Source: Xestospongia muta (Eukaryota > Porifera > Demospongiae > Haplosclerida > Petrosiidae). Taken from it: a stretch of 64,000 nt of DNA. How positions within the stretch are numbered: the first letter of the stretch is position 1; each line of letters starts with the position of its first letter. Shown here piece after piece: positions 50,459 through 64,000 of this stretch. The notes beneath the pieces are model-generated. The model was not told the origin of the DNA. It worked only from the letters and a program-made list of their open reading frames with translations, and did no database searches. The stretch covers positions 5,776,118 to 5,840,117 of the forward strand of contig OY848917.1 in the NCBI GenBank assembly GCA_963693285.1. Reading direction: 5' to 3'. A program made the position numbers and the translations under genes.

Positions 50459-51718
50459 ATAATAGATGTTCTTGTTAGTATTATATAATACAGTAATAAG
50501 TACTAATTGTGACTAAGTTGTCTTAAGAACTTAATCTTATAGTCAGTTTCATTATATCTATAGCTATTGACTATAGTTCCTGGATAATGGGAACTATCAA
50601 ATATTATGAACTAGTGACAAGATATATTAAACTGGTATATTAGACTATATGAAACTTTTATTATTATAATTATCAGAGATGTTTTGTCCTGCAGTGACAT
50701 GTCTTTGTGAATATACAGGTAGCAGACTAATTGGTATCTTAAGAGGCACAGCATGTCTAACAACAAGTAACCAATCAATGAATAATGTAGTCAGGACAGA
50801 GTACTTATCAACATATTGAGTTTCATACAATATAGTATATGCATATTACTATTATGCTATTAACAAAATTTACACAACAACTTTCACAAAACTTTCATAA
50901 CAATCTGTCCACATTGTCTAGATATTAAATTTTTGTAACAGTGTACTGACAACAACAAATAATCATTGAGATAGTATTTCATATACACAAGTGAATCTTA
51001 ATTGCCTTCTTTTGTCTTACACTAATGCAGGACTGCACTCTGAATACATCCAAAAATTCCTAACTAGATCTAGGCCTGCCTTTGCTTGATCACAGCATAA
51101 TGTAGCTTCAATACAGAGATTTCTCTACTAGCAAGACATCTGTTGACAAAAACAAATTTTAACTTGTTAAAAGACTGTTTGTGGTTGCGTTTATCAACTA
51201 ACCTTCCTCTAAATGATCTATTGATATGATGACAGAATTTATAATTAATTTATTTTTAAATTTTAAGATTATAGAAGGCATGTAATTGTTTGTGTTATGT
51301 TCTCTTTAATCCCATTATTCATAATACATAATATCGTCACCACATAATAAATCATAATAAATATTACATCTTGCAAAATTCCTCGGCGAAACCTAAGAAA
51401 CCCTAGGTTGGTGTATTGTTCAATGCTGATAACACATTTATTATACAATACAATTCATATTTAATATGTTATACAAAGTATTAAACATTCAATGTTGTAT
51501 ATAGTTAATGTGCATTGATAATAAGGATTCCTAACTACTAGAATGGGGTGAGTACTGTGAGGTGAGAAATTGAAATATATAGTATCTTTTTAAATTTTTG
51601 AAATAAAAATTGAGAGCAATAAACCATGTATAATGCTAAAAAGTTATAATTATGTTTTGCTATCTAAGTAAAAACATAAGCTTAAATCTATCTCTACAAT
51701 AATATACACAATCACTTT
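50459..51718. other. Intergenic downstream of NAMPT
   Basis: AT-rich, no supported gene. Confidence 0.4.
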
Positions 51719-54820
<3,102 letters not shown>

Positions 54821-56682
54821 CCTTTCTCACTATGGAGAAACTTTTCTCCAGCTATCCACTACTCAAAAATGCTAGATCACTACATTTTGTATACACGCAA
54901 TTGCACTGCTGGCTGTTTAACATTAGTTTATGGCATCCCGTTACAACAATTGTATTCCCATCCGTGTTTGAGTAATACACTAGCTACTATAATGTTTGTT
55001 TATACTGACATTATAAATGAACTAGAGATGCATACTTTGCTGTGTATAGTTTATATCAGGTTTAAGGGGTGTGTATTTATAATCTACAAAATATAGGACA
55101 AATATAAACCTTACTGTTTATAAAATAAATTGTTGCCTACTGAAATTGTGCCGTGTCTTCCATTATGATTTGTGACAATCATTTTTAACAAGTCGGTTAT
55201 CAGGAGAGGCAAAGTAGATAGCGTTTTCATACCATGTATATATTATTAAAGAAGCCCTGTACTGTGAGATTTATTCTGTTTGTGTTTATTTTTAATTATT
55301 TAAGTTAAGTTATTATGTGTTTGTATGTAGAGAACAAATAGTTACAAATAATGGCTGACAGTGATGACTTGATATTTAATTATTCTACTAATTCCAACGT
55401 AATAACAAAGATGCTCTCTCAGTTCAACTATATACAGAAAAGTACTTAAAGTGAGTCACCATTTCTTTAAAATTGAAAATAACAATATTATATATTAACT
55501 TTGAATATTCAAATACTACTGACCTATACGTCATCAGACACCAACCCATAATGTTACAACCGGGAATTCCCTAGACCTTTCCCTAAACTGTTTACACCAG
55601 ATTTATATTGACTATATTTGGGCAATTTCGGTTGCGTGTAAACATGCGTGTGTGTGTGTGTGAGTGTGTGGACGTGAACTTTGTGAAAATGAATAAAATT
55701 CTCATTTTATAATGTAAGAGTCACTACTGACAACTGGAATGTTAATTTAAAAGTATTTTAGCAATTATTCAATATAATTATGTTTTTAATTATATCTATA
55801 TGATTTTCTATTACATAACATTCCTTGTTATATTGAGTAGTTTTTCTAATTGGAGCTACAGCCAGATATTATACTGTATGTGTTAACAAGTGCTATTGCA
55901 TTTGGATACTCTCGAAAATTTTCCTTGAAAATAAATTAATCTTACTAATGAACAAAGCAAGTGATGCTTCCCCTTAAATAAATTTCTTACACCACATGAT
56001 ATGGAAATATATTCTATGAAGAGGATTATAACATACAGCATGTTTGCCCATATTTAGCAAGACCACCACATCTGATATGCTCAAATTAATACATATAACA
56101 CAATATATATAATACAATGATTTTACCTGTTAACTTAGTTTCTTGTAGTGTTGTCGTCCTCATACGATTGAGATATCTTACTGAACACCATTACTATTGG
56201 TATGAAGCATACAAGACAAGTCGTTGATGATGTTTTATGTTTTTTTTACTGATACCACGTTTTTACAAAGAACATATAAACTTTTTTATTGTTCTTTTGT
56301 CTGTTCCTTTTATTGTTTTTATTTGTTTTCTTTTTTCTCTTAATATAAAAGTATTACTTTAATCAAATATATGCCTGTAGCATATTTTCCAAAATTAAAA
56401 AAATACTATACAGAAAACTCTAGAACTTAATATGTCAACGACAGTAAAAGTGCCACATGTATGAAAAATTGGTAAACTTTGACTAGACAATTTTAAAACA
56501 ATGTAGCAGATACCTTTTAAAGCACACTTAGATGGCAAGTAATATTCCTTCAGGAAGTTATATAAAACAGATTAGATACAGAAGCTAAATTAGGTTTCGC
56601 AGTTTATTTTGTTGCCCACTTCAAAGAGAGCTGATAATGCAAAACACGCCCAGACAGCCACATAATCCTGTTCAATGAAATC
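54821..56682. promoter_or_regulatory. Divergent intergenic region between NAMPT and the SAMHD1-like fusion gene
   Basis: Holds both promoters if the two starts are right. Contains a (GT)n tract at 55646-55671 and poly-T rich stretches near 56,240-56,340. A short ORF beginning ATGGCTGACAGTGATGAC at 55351 ends after about 30 codons; I do not support it as a gene. No TTCTAGGAA motif found here. Confidence 0.4.
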
Positions 56683-59600
56683 ATGACCGCAAGCGGTGAG
56701 TTTTTTTGTGGTTTTCTCGATATGATAACGCGTCATCTTCCTTTATTCATATAGAATATGACAGAGCTGGAAAGGTAAGAGTGTAAATAGCAAATTTTCT
56801 TTACAAATACGCTATTCACCGTCAACTGAATCGGCTACAGATATTCGATGATTCAATTCATGGACGCATAACACTACATCCTTTGTTAGAACAGATTGTT
56901 GACACACCTCAGATTCAGAGATTGAGACATATCAAGCAATTGGGTAAGTAGAAGAAATTTCTATTTTTCAGTATGTTTGTTTAATAATGCACAGGTGGCA
57001 TTTATTATGACTACATTGGTGCAGAACGAAGCCGCTTTCAACACAGTATTGGGTATGTTGGTTTTAATATATAATATAGTTATATATTATTGTGTAATGG
57101 TCATTTTTAGTATAGTATTGGGTATGTTCATTATATATTATAGTTATATGTTTTTATCTAATTATGAACAACATCTGGTCCCAGACGCTCTAGGTATGGT
57201 TGTTTGATATTCATGATAAACTGCAAATTATGTTATTGATGACATTGAGAGATGATGATGTATTTCATATATACAAAAGCAATGATGTGTACTTTTATAT
57301 TCCATCATGAATTTACAATGCAACTGTGAATGTATAGTGCATAGTCAGCCATTCAACATCACAAACATGTCTATTATATAGATACAGGAAGTAATATACT
57401 AGACTATATAACCTCTATCCACATGTGAATACAATAACACAAAGCACATGGGTACTCACTATATAGTTCATCTTAAACAGTCATGTATGTACATTTACAC
57501 ACTAATTATGGCAAGTGATGTGTCTTTCAGAGAACTGCTTATCAAAGGAAGTAAGCCATATTATGAATGTGAGATACATATTAATATGCAATATCAAAAT
57601 GGTGGTCTGGCATTAAATCATAGTTATTTTGATGCTCCTTTTAGGATGTGTCATCTCTCTGGTATCTTCCTTGAAACATTACAAAAAAGACAAGCAGATC
57701 TGTCCATTAGTAAACGTGATGTCTTATGTGTTCAGATAGCTGCACTATGTCGTAACCTGGGTCAGGGACCATTCTCATACTTGTTTGAAGAACTTGTACT
57801 TCCTAAAATACGAGCCAGCGGGAAACACTGGAAGGTAAGTTAGAAAACATAACAAGTTTACTTGAGTTGATAAATATGTAGTTTCGAGATGGCTCCATAT
57901 CTATGTTCCATCACTTATTACATACTAATAATTTGAGACCAAAATTTGAAGAATTTGGATTGGTTTGGGAAGAAGACGTTCCTTTCATTGAAGAGTTGAT
58001 TACAGGAAATCCAAATAAGGCATGTTTAATAGTTTTCTTGCCATTTTTATACTATGTGCAATAGGGTAGAAATCCAGAAAAAAGATTTCTTTATGAGGTA
58101 GTATATTATTCTCATTATATCATTATATAACACATTATATTATCATATTATATATGTTTATAGATTGTCACTAACAAGCAAAATGGAATTGATGTCAATA
58201 AAATGGATTATATTGCTAGAGATTCCCAAGAACTATGCTATTCTCATAATTTTGACTGGAAGTAAATGTCACATTATAGTGAGAACTATTTTCAATATAT
58301 ATTTTCAGGCAATACATGAATTCAGTACGTGTCATTACTGCAGATGATGGATTTTCACACATATGTTGTCGAGAAGATGTAAGTAAGCTCACCTTGTATT
58401 CACAGTTTAACTATAAATTATTTTATTAGGAAGTGAATCTGGTTCATGACTTTTATCGTATCCGATTCAATTTGTTTTATGATTACTATCAACATTGGAA
58501 AGCAAGAGCCATCGAAAATATGTATGTCAAAATATTGTAAAGCTTTATTAAATTTTCTAATTATTTAGGATTGCTGAGGCACTTGTCAAAGCAAATGACT
58601 ATATAACTATATCAGGAGAATATGGGTTTGTAAAGTAGTTAATTGTAATTTATTATTAATTGCACTAGTGCTCCACGAAAACTATCAGAAGTTGTAGATG
58701 ATATGTATGCCTTTACAAAGCTAACCGATAGCATTACAGAGATGATACGAATGGATCTGAGAGAAGAAGAAATGAAAGAGGTAATATTCAATGCTATATA
58801 CTTATTTGTATATATATTATATGTAGTCTAAGAAATTGCTCAATGACATTCAAAGAAACCAGATTCATCAGTATATTGGGTGTTTAAAGTATCTTCAAAT
58901 AGATGTTGGCACAGCTTTGGCAGTTAGTTACTTTGGGGAATCAATAGAATGACCGATTTAAATGCTCTTTGTTTATTAATTCACAGAAAAGCTTATCACA
59001 GCAACTTGCTGACATTTATGATGATATTGAAACTGAAAGCAACATCAAACTACAAGCTAGTTTCATATTACTGGATGTAAGTTGATAAGTTTAAATTGTT
59101 CAGTCAAAAGAATGTTATTCAATTACAGGTGGTACATCTTGATCTTGGGAGAGGAGAACATGACCCAATGAGAGATACTTGGTTCTACAATCCTGATAAT
59201 CCCGATGTTGCTACAAGAGCTAAAGAAGTTAAGTGCTCATTGAAACATTTTATGTTTTAATTCTATTAATAGGGATTGCCTACTACTGAATACACTGTGC
59301 CTAATATGTATCAATGGATGGAGATAAGAGTCTATAGTAGATGGAACAACACACGGGAAATTACCGAAGCAATTAAAAGGTCAGTAAACAGTATACAGCT
59401 TGCACTATAATATAATCATATTAATAATTTGTATTGTATTAACTCAAGTTATCCTGTAGAGCTTTTGAACGATTTTTGAAAGTAGAGGGCCATAATGTAA
59501 GTATGCAATATGACCAGCTAATAGTATGTTGAAGTACGCGTTTATTAATAGTAGTAACTACTATTAAAATGAATGTCTTAAACACTTCATTCTTAATCAG

Positions 59601-61805
59601 GGCACTGTTCATGATAGCAGCACTGAAAAAGGTATGTATATATATATACATATATAAATAAAATTGTTATCATTGTAATCAATTTAAAATAAAGGTACAG
59701 TAACACAACAGCCACCAACATCTATAGAAGTAAAGAAAGTCACCGATGCAACAACTACAAAGCAAGACAAAGGAGATGGCATGTCATATCGGCCTACAAC
59801 ATTCAGATTAATGTTAGAAACAAAAAATCGTGAAATTGATGAGCTAAAAGCAAAGAATTTGGAATTGAAGGCACAATCAATGCAGCTTCAAAAAAAAGTT
59901 AATGAAAACAAAGAAAATGAGAAAAAGATTGAGTCACTTAAGAAAATATCTAGTAGTAAGAGCAAAGAAATTGAAAACACCAAAAAAATCTTGGAAGAAA
60001 AGAAACTTGAAATAGATGAGCTGCAAAGTCAGAATGAAGTCCTTCAAAGTAATTTAAATGAAAGAGATCAAGAAATAGAACAAAAAAGTTTAGAATGTGA
60101 AAAACTGAGTCATGAGGTTAGACAAATGCAATCCATGGAGAAAACACCAGCTGAAGAATCCTTGAATACAAAGGCTCAAAAAATGTCATCAAAGCAGGTT
60201 GAAGAATCAAATAAGTTTAGATTCTTTTCCACATTATTCTTTGTAGTGCTGATTTGCTATTCATACATTAGCCAAGACCTATTTCCAAGTAAGTATATAC
60301 ATGAGTTAGTTACAACTTTTGAATATTCTTTCAGCTCCTTTGCCAGGGGTCAATGTTATTGCTTCAACCCAATTATTAGTTATAGGTGGTCAAGTTAATG
60401 AACTACATTGGATGGAGTATGGCCTGAATATATACATACCACCACATGTGCTCCCCAAAGGCTTTCTGGCTACACTAGTAGTTAGAGTTAGTTTATCTGG
60501 TCCATTTTCCTATCCCAATTCAACTTTGTGGAAGACTTCCAGTGCTATTTACTGGATATCCAGTTCAAAAGACTTTGAAGAGTCAGTAATTATAAGTATA
60601 TGGCATACAGTCAAAAATTTCCAGACCAACTCGCAACTTCGTTTTGTATCGTCAGAGAATGAACTAGTCAATGGAAAGTATCTCTTTAAAGTTTTAGATG
60701 GAGGATCATTTGATAATTCATATGGACATATTGCTGTGTCTCATTTTACTGCATTTGAGGTCCAGTCTTCAAACCAGACTGAAGAAAGTTTTGTGGGATC
60801 CTTGTTTTATCGAAGATGCTCTCCAAGAATACGTCAGTGGGACTACAGCTTTTTAATTTATCATGACATGCCAATTGGAATGATGGAAACAGTAAGACTT
60901 TATGGTTAATGTGTATTGTGATCAAATATTAATATTCTTAGGTTTTGACTAAATCTGGAGAATATACTGGTTGGAACAAGGATCCACAAATTACTGTACA
61001 GTTTGACAAAGATGACATAACACTAGAATTAAATGAATCTGCAAATGTAAATGGTTGGACTCTTAGACTGAAATATTTTCCAGCTAAGGTCAGTTTTCAA
61101 GTAATTCCAATTTTTATTGTCATTGTTATCTACAGTATGAAAAGAATGATTTGTCCAGTCATTTTGGAAGAATTATAAGTAATATGCAGTTCACTGTGAA
61201 GCAAACACGAAAAGATCTTTCTAACTATTTAAATACAAGACTCCCTCTTATTGGATCAAAAAGACCAAAAATTATTCCTGTAGACATTGATATAGGTAGA
61301 CAAAGTTGTTGGAAATGTTTTATCATAAACATGATCTTTAATTTTATGTAGATATGGATATAGGAGAAACAGCATATAATCCCGGTATTTTAAATTCCAT
61401 AATTATGATTATATTTCTTTTATATGGAAGTATCTATAATACTGCTATAAGCTTCATAATTTTATTGCAGGAACACTTACTGAAATAACTTCAGTAGATG
61501 AATTACAACCTTGGTTAGAATATGTTACAAGTCCATTAATTTATTCGTCATGCCTAAAACTGGGCAAAGAAGAGGCAGATCGAGCTAAGAAAGAACAAAT
61601 CCTTGTCGAAGAGAGAGTTTATCAGATCACTAAAAAATGGTTTGATCAGAATACTTCGTGTACATGGAAAGATTTTGCCAAATCGTTTGCATGCATGAAA
61701 AATTGCAAAATAGCTGAAAAAATTAGCAAAGAGAAATTTGTTTATTTTTTTAAACAGGCAGACACTGATACATTAGAGAAATGTCCAAATTTACCTGTTA
61801 TTTAA
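56683..61805 (+). CDS. SAMHD1-like pseudo-HD domain fused to coiled coil, membrane segment, ZU5 and Death domains
   Basis: Twenty-three exons (56683-56695, 56755-56774, 56841-56943, 56995-57052, 57645-57834, 57882-58019, 58065-58097, 58164-58261, 58309-58378, 58430-58521, 58569-58625, 58669-58780, 58827-58922, 58987-59076, 59129-59227, 59273-59379, 59460-59496, 59601-59631, 59695-60288, 60335-60891, 60942-61088, 61136-61295, 61471-61805): 3237 nt, 1078 aa, phases consistent; intron 6 is GC-AG. Residues 12-470 follow SAMHD1, without a SAM domain. Human His167 and Asp311 are kept (His62, Asp200), but the HD pair His206-Asp207 is Arg101-Asn102, His210 is Gln105, His215 is Tyr110 and His233 is Phe129, so dNTP hydrolysis is very unlikely. 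Residues about 515-635 are coiled coil; 658-673 hydrophobic ([14 protein letters not shown]); 680-865 ZU5-like ([13 protein letters not shown]); about 977-1055 Death-like ([17 protein letters not shown]). The linker exons at 59601 and 59695 join in frame, supporting one gene. Confidence 0.85.
57045..57128 (+). repeat. Tandem duplication of a splice donor in the SAMHD1-like gene
   Basis: AGTATTGGGTATGTT at the end of exon 4 (57045-57059) recurs about 69 bp later (57114-57128) in intron 4, preceded there by TTTTTAG. The second copy could act as a decoy donor or an 11-nt mini-exon that shifts the frame. Confidence 0.6.
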
Positions 61806-62260
61806 CGGAAATGTATTTGGATTTATTATTTTATTACATCCAGTTTTAACATTACATAATATTAACTATATATGTATTGTATATGTGTGTATTGAATTAG
61901 TTTACTTCAATATTTTTAAGCATGTTAAATGGCATGCATTTAAGTTAATTCATTATGATTGGATATATTTTGTTAAGTAATGTATTCTTTTCTGACCAAA
62001 AGATGTCATCCCTTCACACCAGAAGTCAGAAGTAAGTTTATAGAATCCTCTACTCTAAATGTGAAGCAGTATACATATACAGTAAACTGGATAGTAGGAA
62101 TTTCTGTCAACACCTCAAGGAACACTAGAGAGCTGTTAGCTCACAAGACACAAACAATAGTCTTGTAACAGAACTCATCTATAAGACAGGCCACATCATA
62201 GATTGGGAGGATTTGGTACCACAGATCTACTTATTCCAAATCAACTCTTTGATCTACGAA
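61806..62260. other. Region downstream of the SAMHD1-like fusion gene
   Basis: No supported gene. Short open stretches only. Confidence 0.35.
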
Positions 62261-62300
62261 TAGTTAGTCTCCTCTCTTGCACAAAAGAGGAGACTAACTA
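62261..62300. repeat. Perfect 15-bp inverted repeat (hairpin)
   Basis: TAGTTAGTCTCCTCT at 62261-62275 and its exact reverse complement at 62286-62300, with a 10-nt loop CTTGCACAAA. It may be the centre of a foldback element or a structured RNA; no T-run follows. Confidence 0.9.
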
Positions 62301-63179
62301 AATTCATTTTCCTCACCTGGGAAACAGCTTGGTCCATCTTTGGTAGGTGCCAAGTCTGAAGTTTGATTGTGCTCTTGTCTTACTACGCAATCAGCTCAAT
62401 CTGCCACTGAAGCCATACTTTTTTCTTCCATCACCTATATTTCATTACATGCATGCCCCATCTCTTGCAGCCTTTACGATGAAAAGCTTTACTAACTCTG
62501 TGTGTATCAACAAACTCTGCTATTGTAGCTTATTGAAGGCGTGCAAATGTGAACTACGTTGTGCCGCAAGGCTTTTATACTTGGGTAAGCTATATATAAT
62601 AAGACTTATATGAATTTATAGATAATTACTCAAAGCCATGTGTTTGAGTAAAAAATGTTATCAAAATTGTATTAAAAGTGACACTGAGTTCAAAAAATTG
62701 TTTAAAAGGGTTCATCTAGTAAGGATGATCTCGGGCAAGTTGATCTCGTGGGATGACCTCTTCTCCGTTGACTTAATAACTGCATAGGATCATTATATAA
62801 TGATCTGGCCAAATGCTGGAAGCGGTGTTAGATCAATCCTGGATGGTCATAACTAGGTAAATAGGTAAAGTTTAAGCTTTGTCGTCAGTTATAACGTCTT
62901 ATAGTTCCTGAATGCAGTCGATGAGTTTGACAACAGACTGAACTATTTACTTTGAATCTCGTTACGTGCAGATATCCTAATTAGTGGGCAAAACAGACAC
63001 GCCTTCATCGTCGTCATCGCCATTCACGATTTCACGTGTAACGGCATGTATAGTAAGTTACTTAAGTGAATTCAGCTTCAAGCCAGTTAATTTTGTCTTT
63101 TTCTTTTTGTATAAAGTGAAGGAGAAGGAATGTGAAAGTCTTTCTGAGAAAAAAATGGAAGCTGCAACCGTCTGACGAG
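62301..63179. other. Region with no supported gene
   Basis: ORFs here are short and unlike any family I recognise. Around 62,400-62,600 either strand could be an old coding remnant. Confidence 0.3.
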
Positions 63180-63980
63180 TCCAATGTGTATGTTAATAAA
63201 ATCAGGAGGTTTGTATAATTGTACAGCTGAAGGATCCAAAAGGGACTACTCTGGAAAGGACAACTTAAAACAGCACATTAAACAATGTCATTCAGAAACA
63301 TGTGATGAAGAAGAGCAAGACCATTATCGTGTGGTGTAACTAAATGCACACAGTTGTTTTACCATGCTACTCAAACACCTTGAAGAAGTGCATCAAGTTA
63401 CTCTTGGTATGTGAAGTACTTACATTTGCAATGTAATAATGTAAGTGGTCATTTAATTCTGCAGCTCTCGAAAGGAAGTCATTTTCCAATGGGTAATCCT
63501 TTCTTAAATGGAAGGAATCATATGAGGCACTAACATACACCAGTTATACGTGCGCCCAAATGGTGTATAACTCCAAGGAGATCATGTTGAGTACTGTGGA
63601 GAGTCTTATAATATTTAGGAATGTTAACGTATTAACACACATTGCCCAATGGTCATGTCTCTATTAGAAATGAAAGCATCACTGTTTGTGTATTGCCGTG
63701 ATGGAAGGGGCAAAGAGAATCTCAAACCAAGAAAAACAGAAAAGAAGAGATTTCATAGTGAAACAAGAAAACTTCAAAGTTCTTGCTTGTCTCAGATGAC
63801 AGATTCAGAACACATTAGATCTGGAGAAGTACAAATGGTATATGTGAAGACACATACAAATCATGAACCTGGACTGAATGAAGTAGCTACCACTTCCTAG
63901 TGGAACAAGACAGGAAGTGAAAGACATATATGTTGATGGTGTGGGTTTGGATAAAATAATTGATGGTTAGATTTTTACAG
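63180..63980 (+). pseudogene. Probable decayed zinc-finger / MULE-type transposase N-terminus
   Basis: Open pieces in two frames: YSGKDNLKQHIKQCH and FTMLLKHLEEVHQ look like C2H2 finger halves. FLKWKESYEALTYTSY is followed by LFVYCRDGRGK, a Lys/Arg-rich stretch, QSSCLSQM and VQMVYVKTHTNHEPGLNEV. This succession (finger, WKE block, YxCxRxG block, Tyr-x-x-THxxH) resembles the front of Mutator-like transposon proteins in invertebrates. Stops and shifts between pieces suggest decay. The window ends before any catalytic part. Confidence 0.35.
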
Positions 63981-64000
63981 ATGAACAGTACTGTTTACAT

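Noticed and set aside
55351..55450. Short ORF starting MADSDDLIFN
   Set aside because: About 30 codons, no clear donor or partner exon and no recognisable domain.
57144..57193. Candidate exon reading [16 protein letters not shown] in the SAMHD1-like gene
   Set aside because: It leaves the next exon out of frame, whereas joining 57052 directly to 57645 restores the SAMHD1 alignment (HSIG then MCHLSG) in the right phase.
57448..57644. Coding extension upstream of the exon at 57645
   Set aside because: The frame is open but has no similarity to SAMHD1, and the TTTTAG acceptor at 57641-57644 gives the conserved join.

Overview
The window looks like nuclear DNA of an early-branching animal, most likely a demosponge; Amphimedon queenslandica is my best guess. 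This rests on AT-rich sequence, dense multi-exon genes with many introns of about 40-100 nt (plus several probable GC-AG introns), and a ZU5/Death-type receptor architecture of a style I associate with sponges. The species is inference. Exon boundaries were set by reading frame, splice sites and comparison between paralogues inside the window; no alignment or search was run.

Positions 1-43,000 are a young, repeatedly duplicated accessory region built from two gene families. The first is HSPA12-like (atypical HSP70) chaperones with a conserved three-exon structure: A 2208-5093(-), B 5895-8125(-), C 16520-18951(+), D 19599-21933(+) and a broken copy E 35636-37959(+). The second is a family of small coiled-coil proteins, most with an N-terminal membrane segment, that end in a conserved domain with a signature like LYYYRPxLFYG..VKGxVGNS. 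I tentatively relate this to the C-terminal domain of mitochondria-eating protein (MIEAP/SPATA18). Members are at 1-1555(+), 8833-9282(+, dead), 10707-11866(+), 24185-25359(+), 29493-30670(-), 32804-34014(-), 41960-42946(+), with shorter relatives at 13333-14699(-), 26792-28159(-), 31002-31430(-) and a dead copy at 38700-39800(-). The layout records successive duplications: an inverted one (1-5830 against 35150-39800), an inverted arrangement of the HSPA12 pair (B,A against C,D), a direct one of about 6 kb (9837-15877 against 23175-29348), and a tandem one of about 3.3 kb (27405-31020 against 31020-34330).

Positions 43,000-50,500 hold transposon debris: a decayed Ty3/gypsy fragment (about 43780-45000, -) and a recognisable LTR element (46684-50453, -) with two LTRs and a 5-bp target duplication. 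Its domain order (gag with SCAN-like capsid, protease, integrase, then reverse transcriptase) fits the Gmr1-like group.

Positions 51,700-61,800 contain two well-resolved genes, head to head: NAMPT (51719-54820, -, 15 exons, 475 aa) and a 23-exon gene (56683-61805, +, 1078 aa). The second encodes a SAMHD1-like HD domain whose metal and catalytic residues are lost, then a coiled coil, a hydrophobic membrane segment, a ZU5 domain and a Death domain. I consider this fusion the most interesting object in the window. The last 2 kb hold a 15-bp hairpin and a probable decayed zinc-finger transposon gene.

Taken together, chaperone-like ATPases, membrane-anchored coiled-coil proteins, an NAD-salvage enzyme and a Death-domain pseudo-SAMHD1 suggest a stress or innate-immunity neighbourhood, but a shared pathway is speculation.
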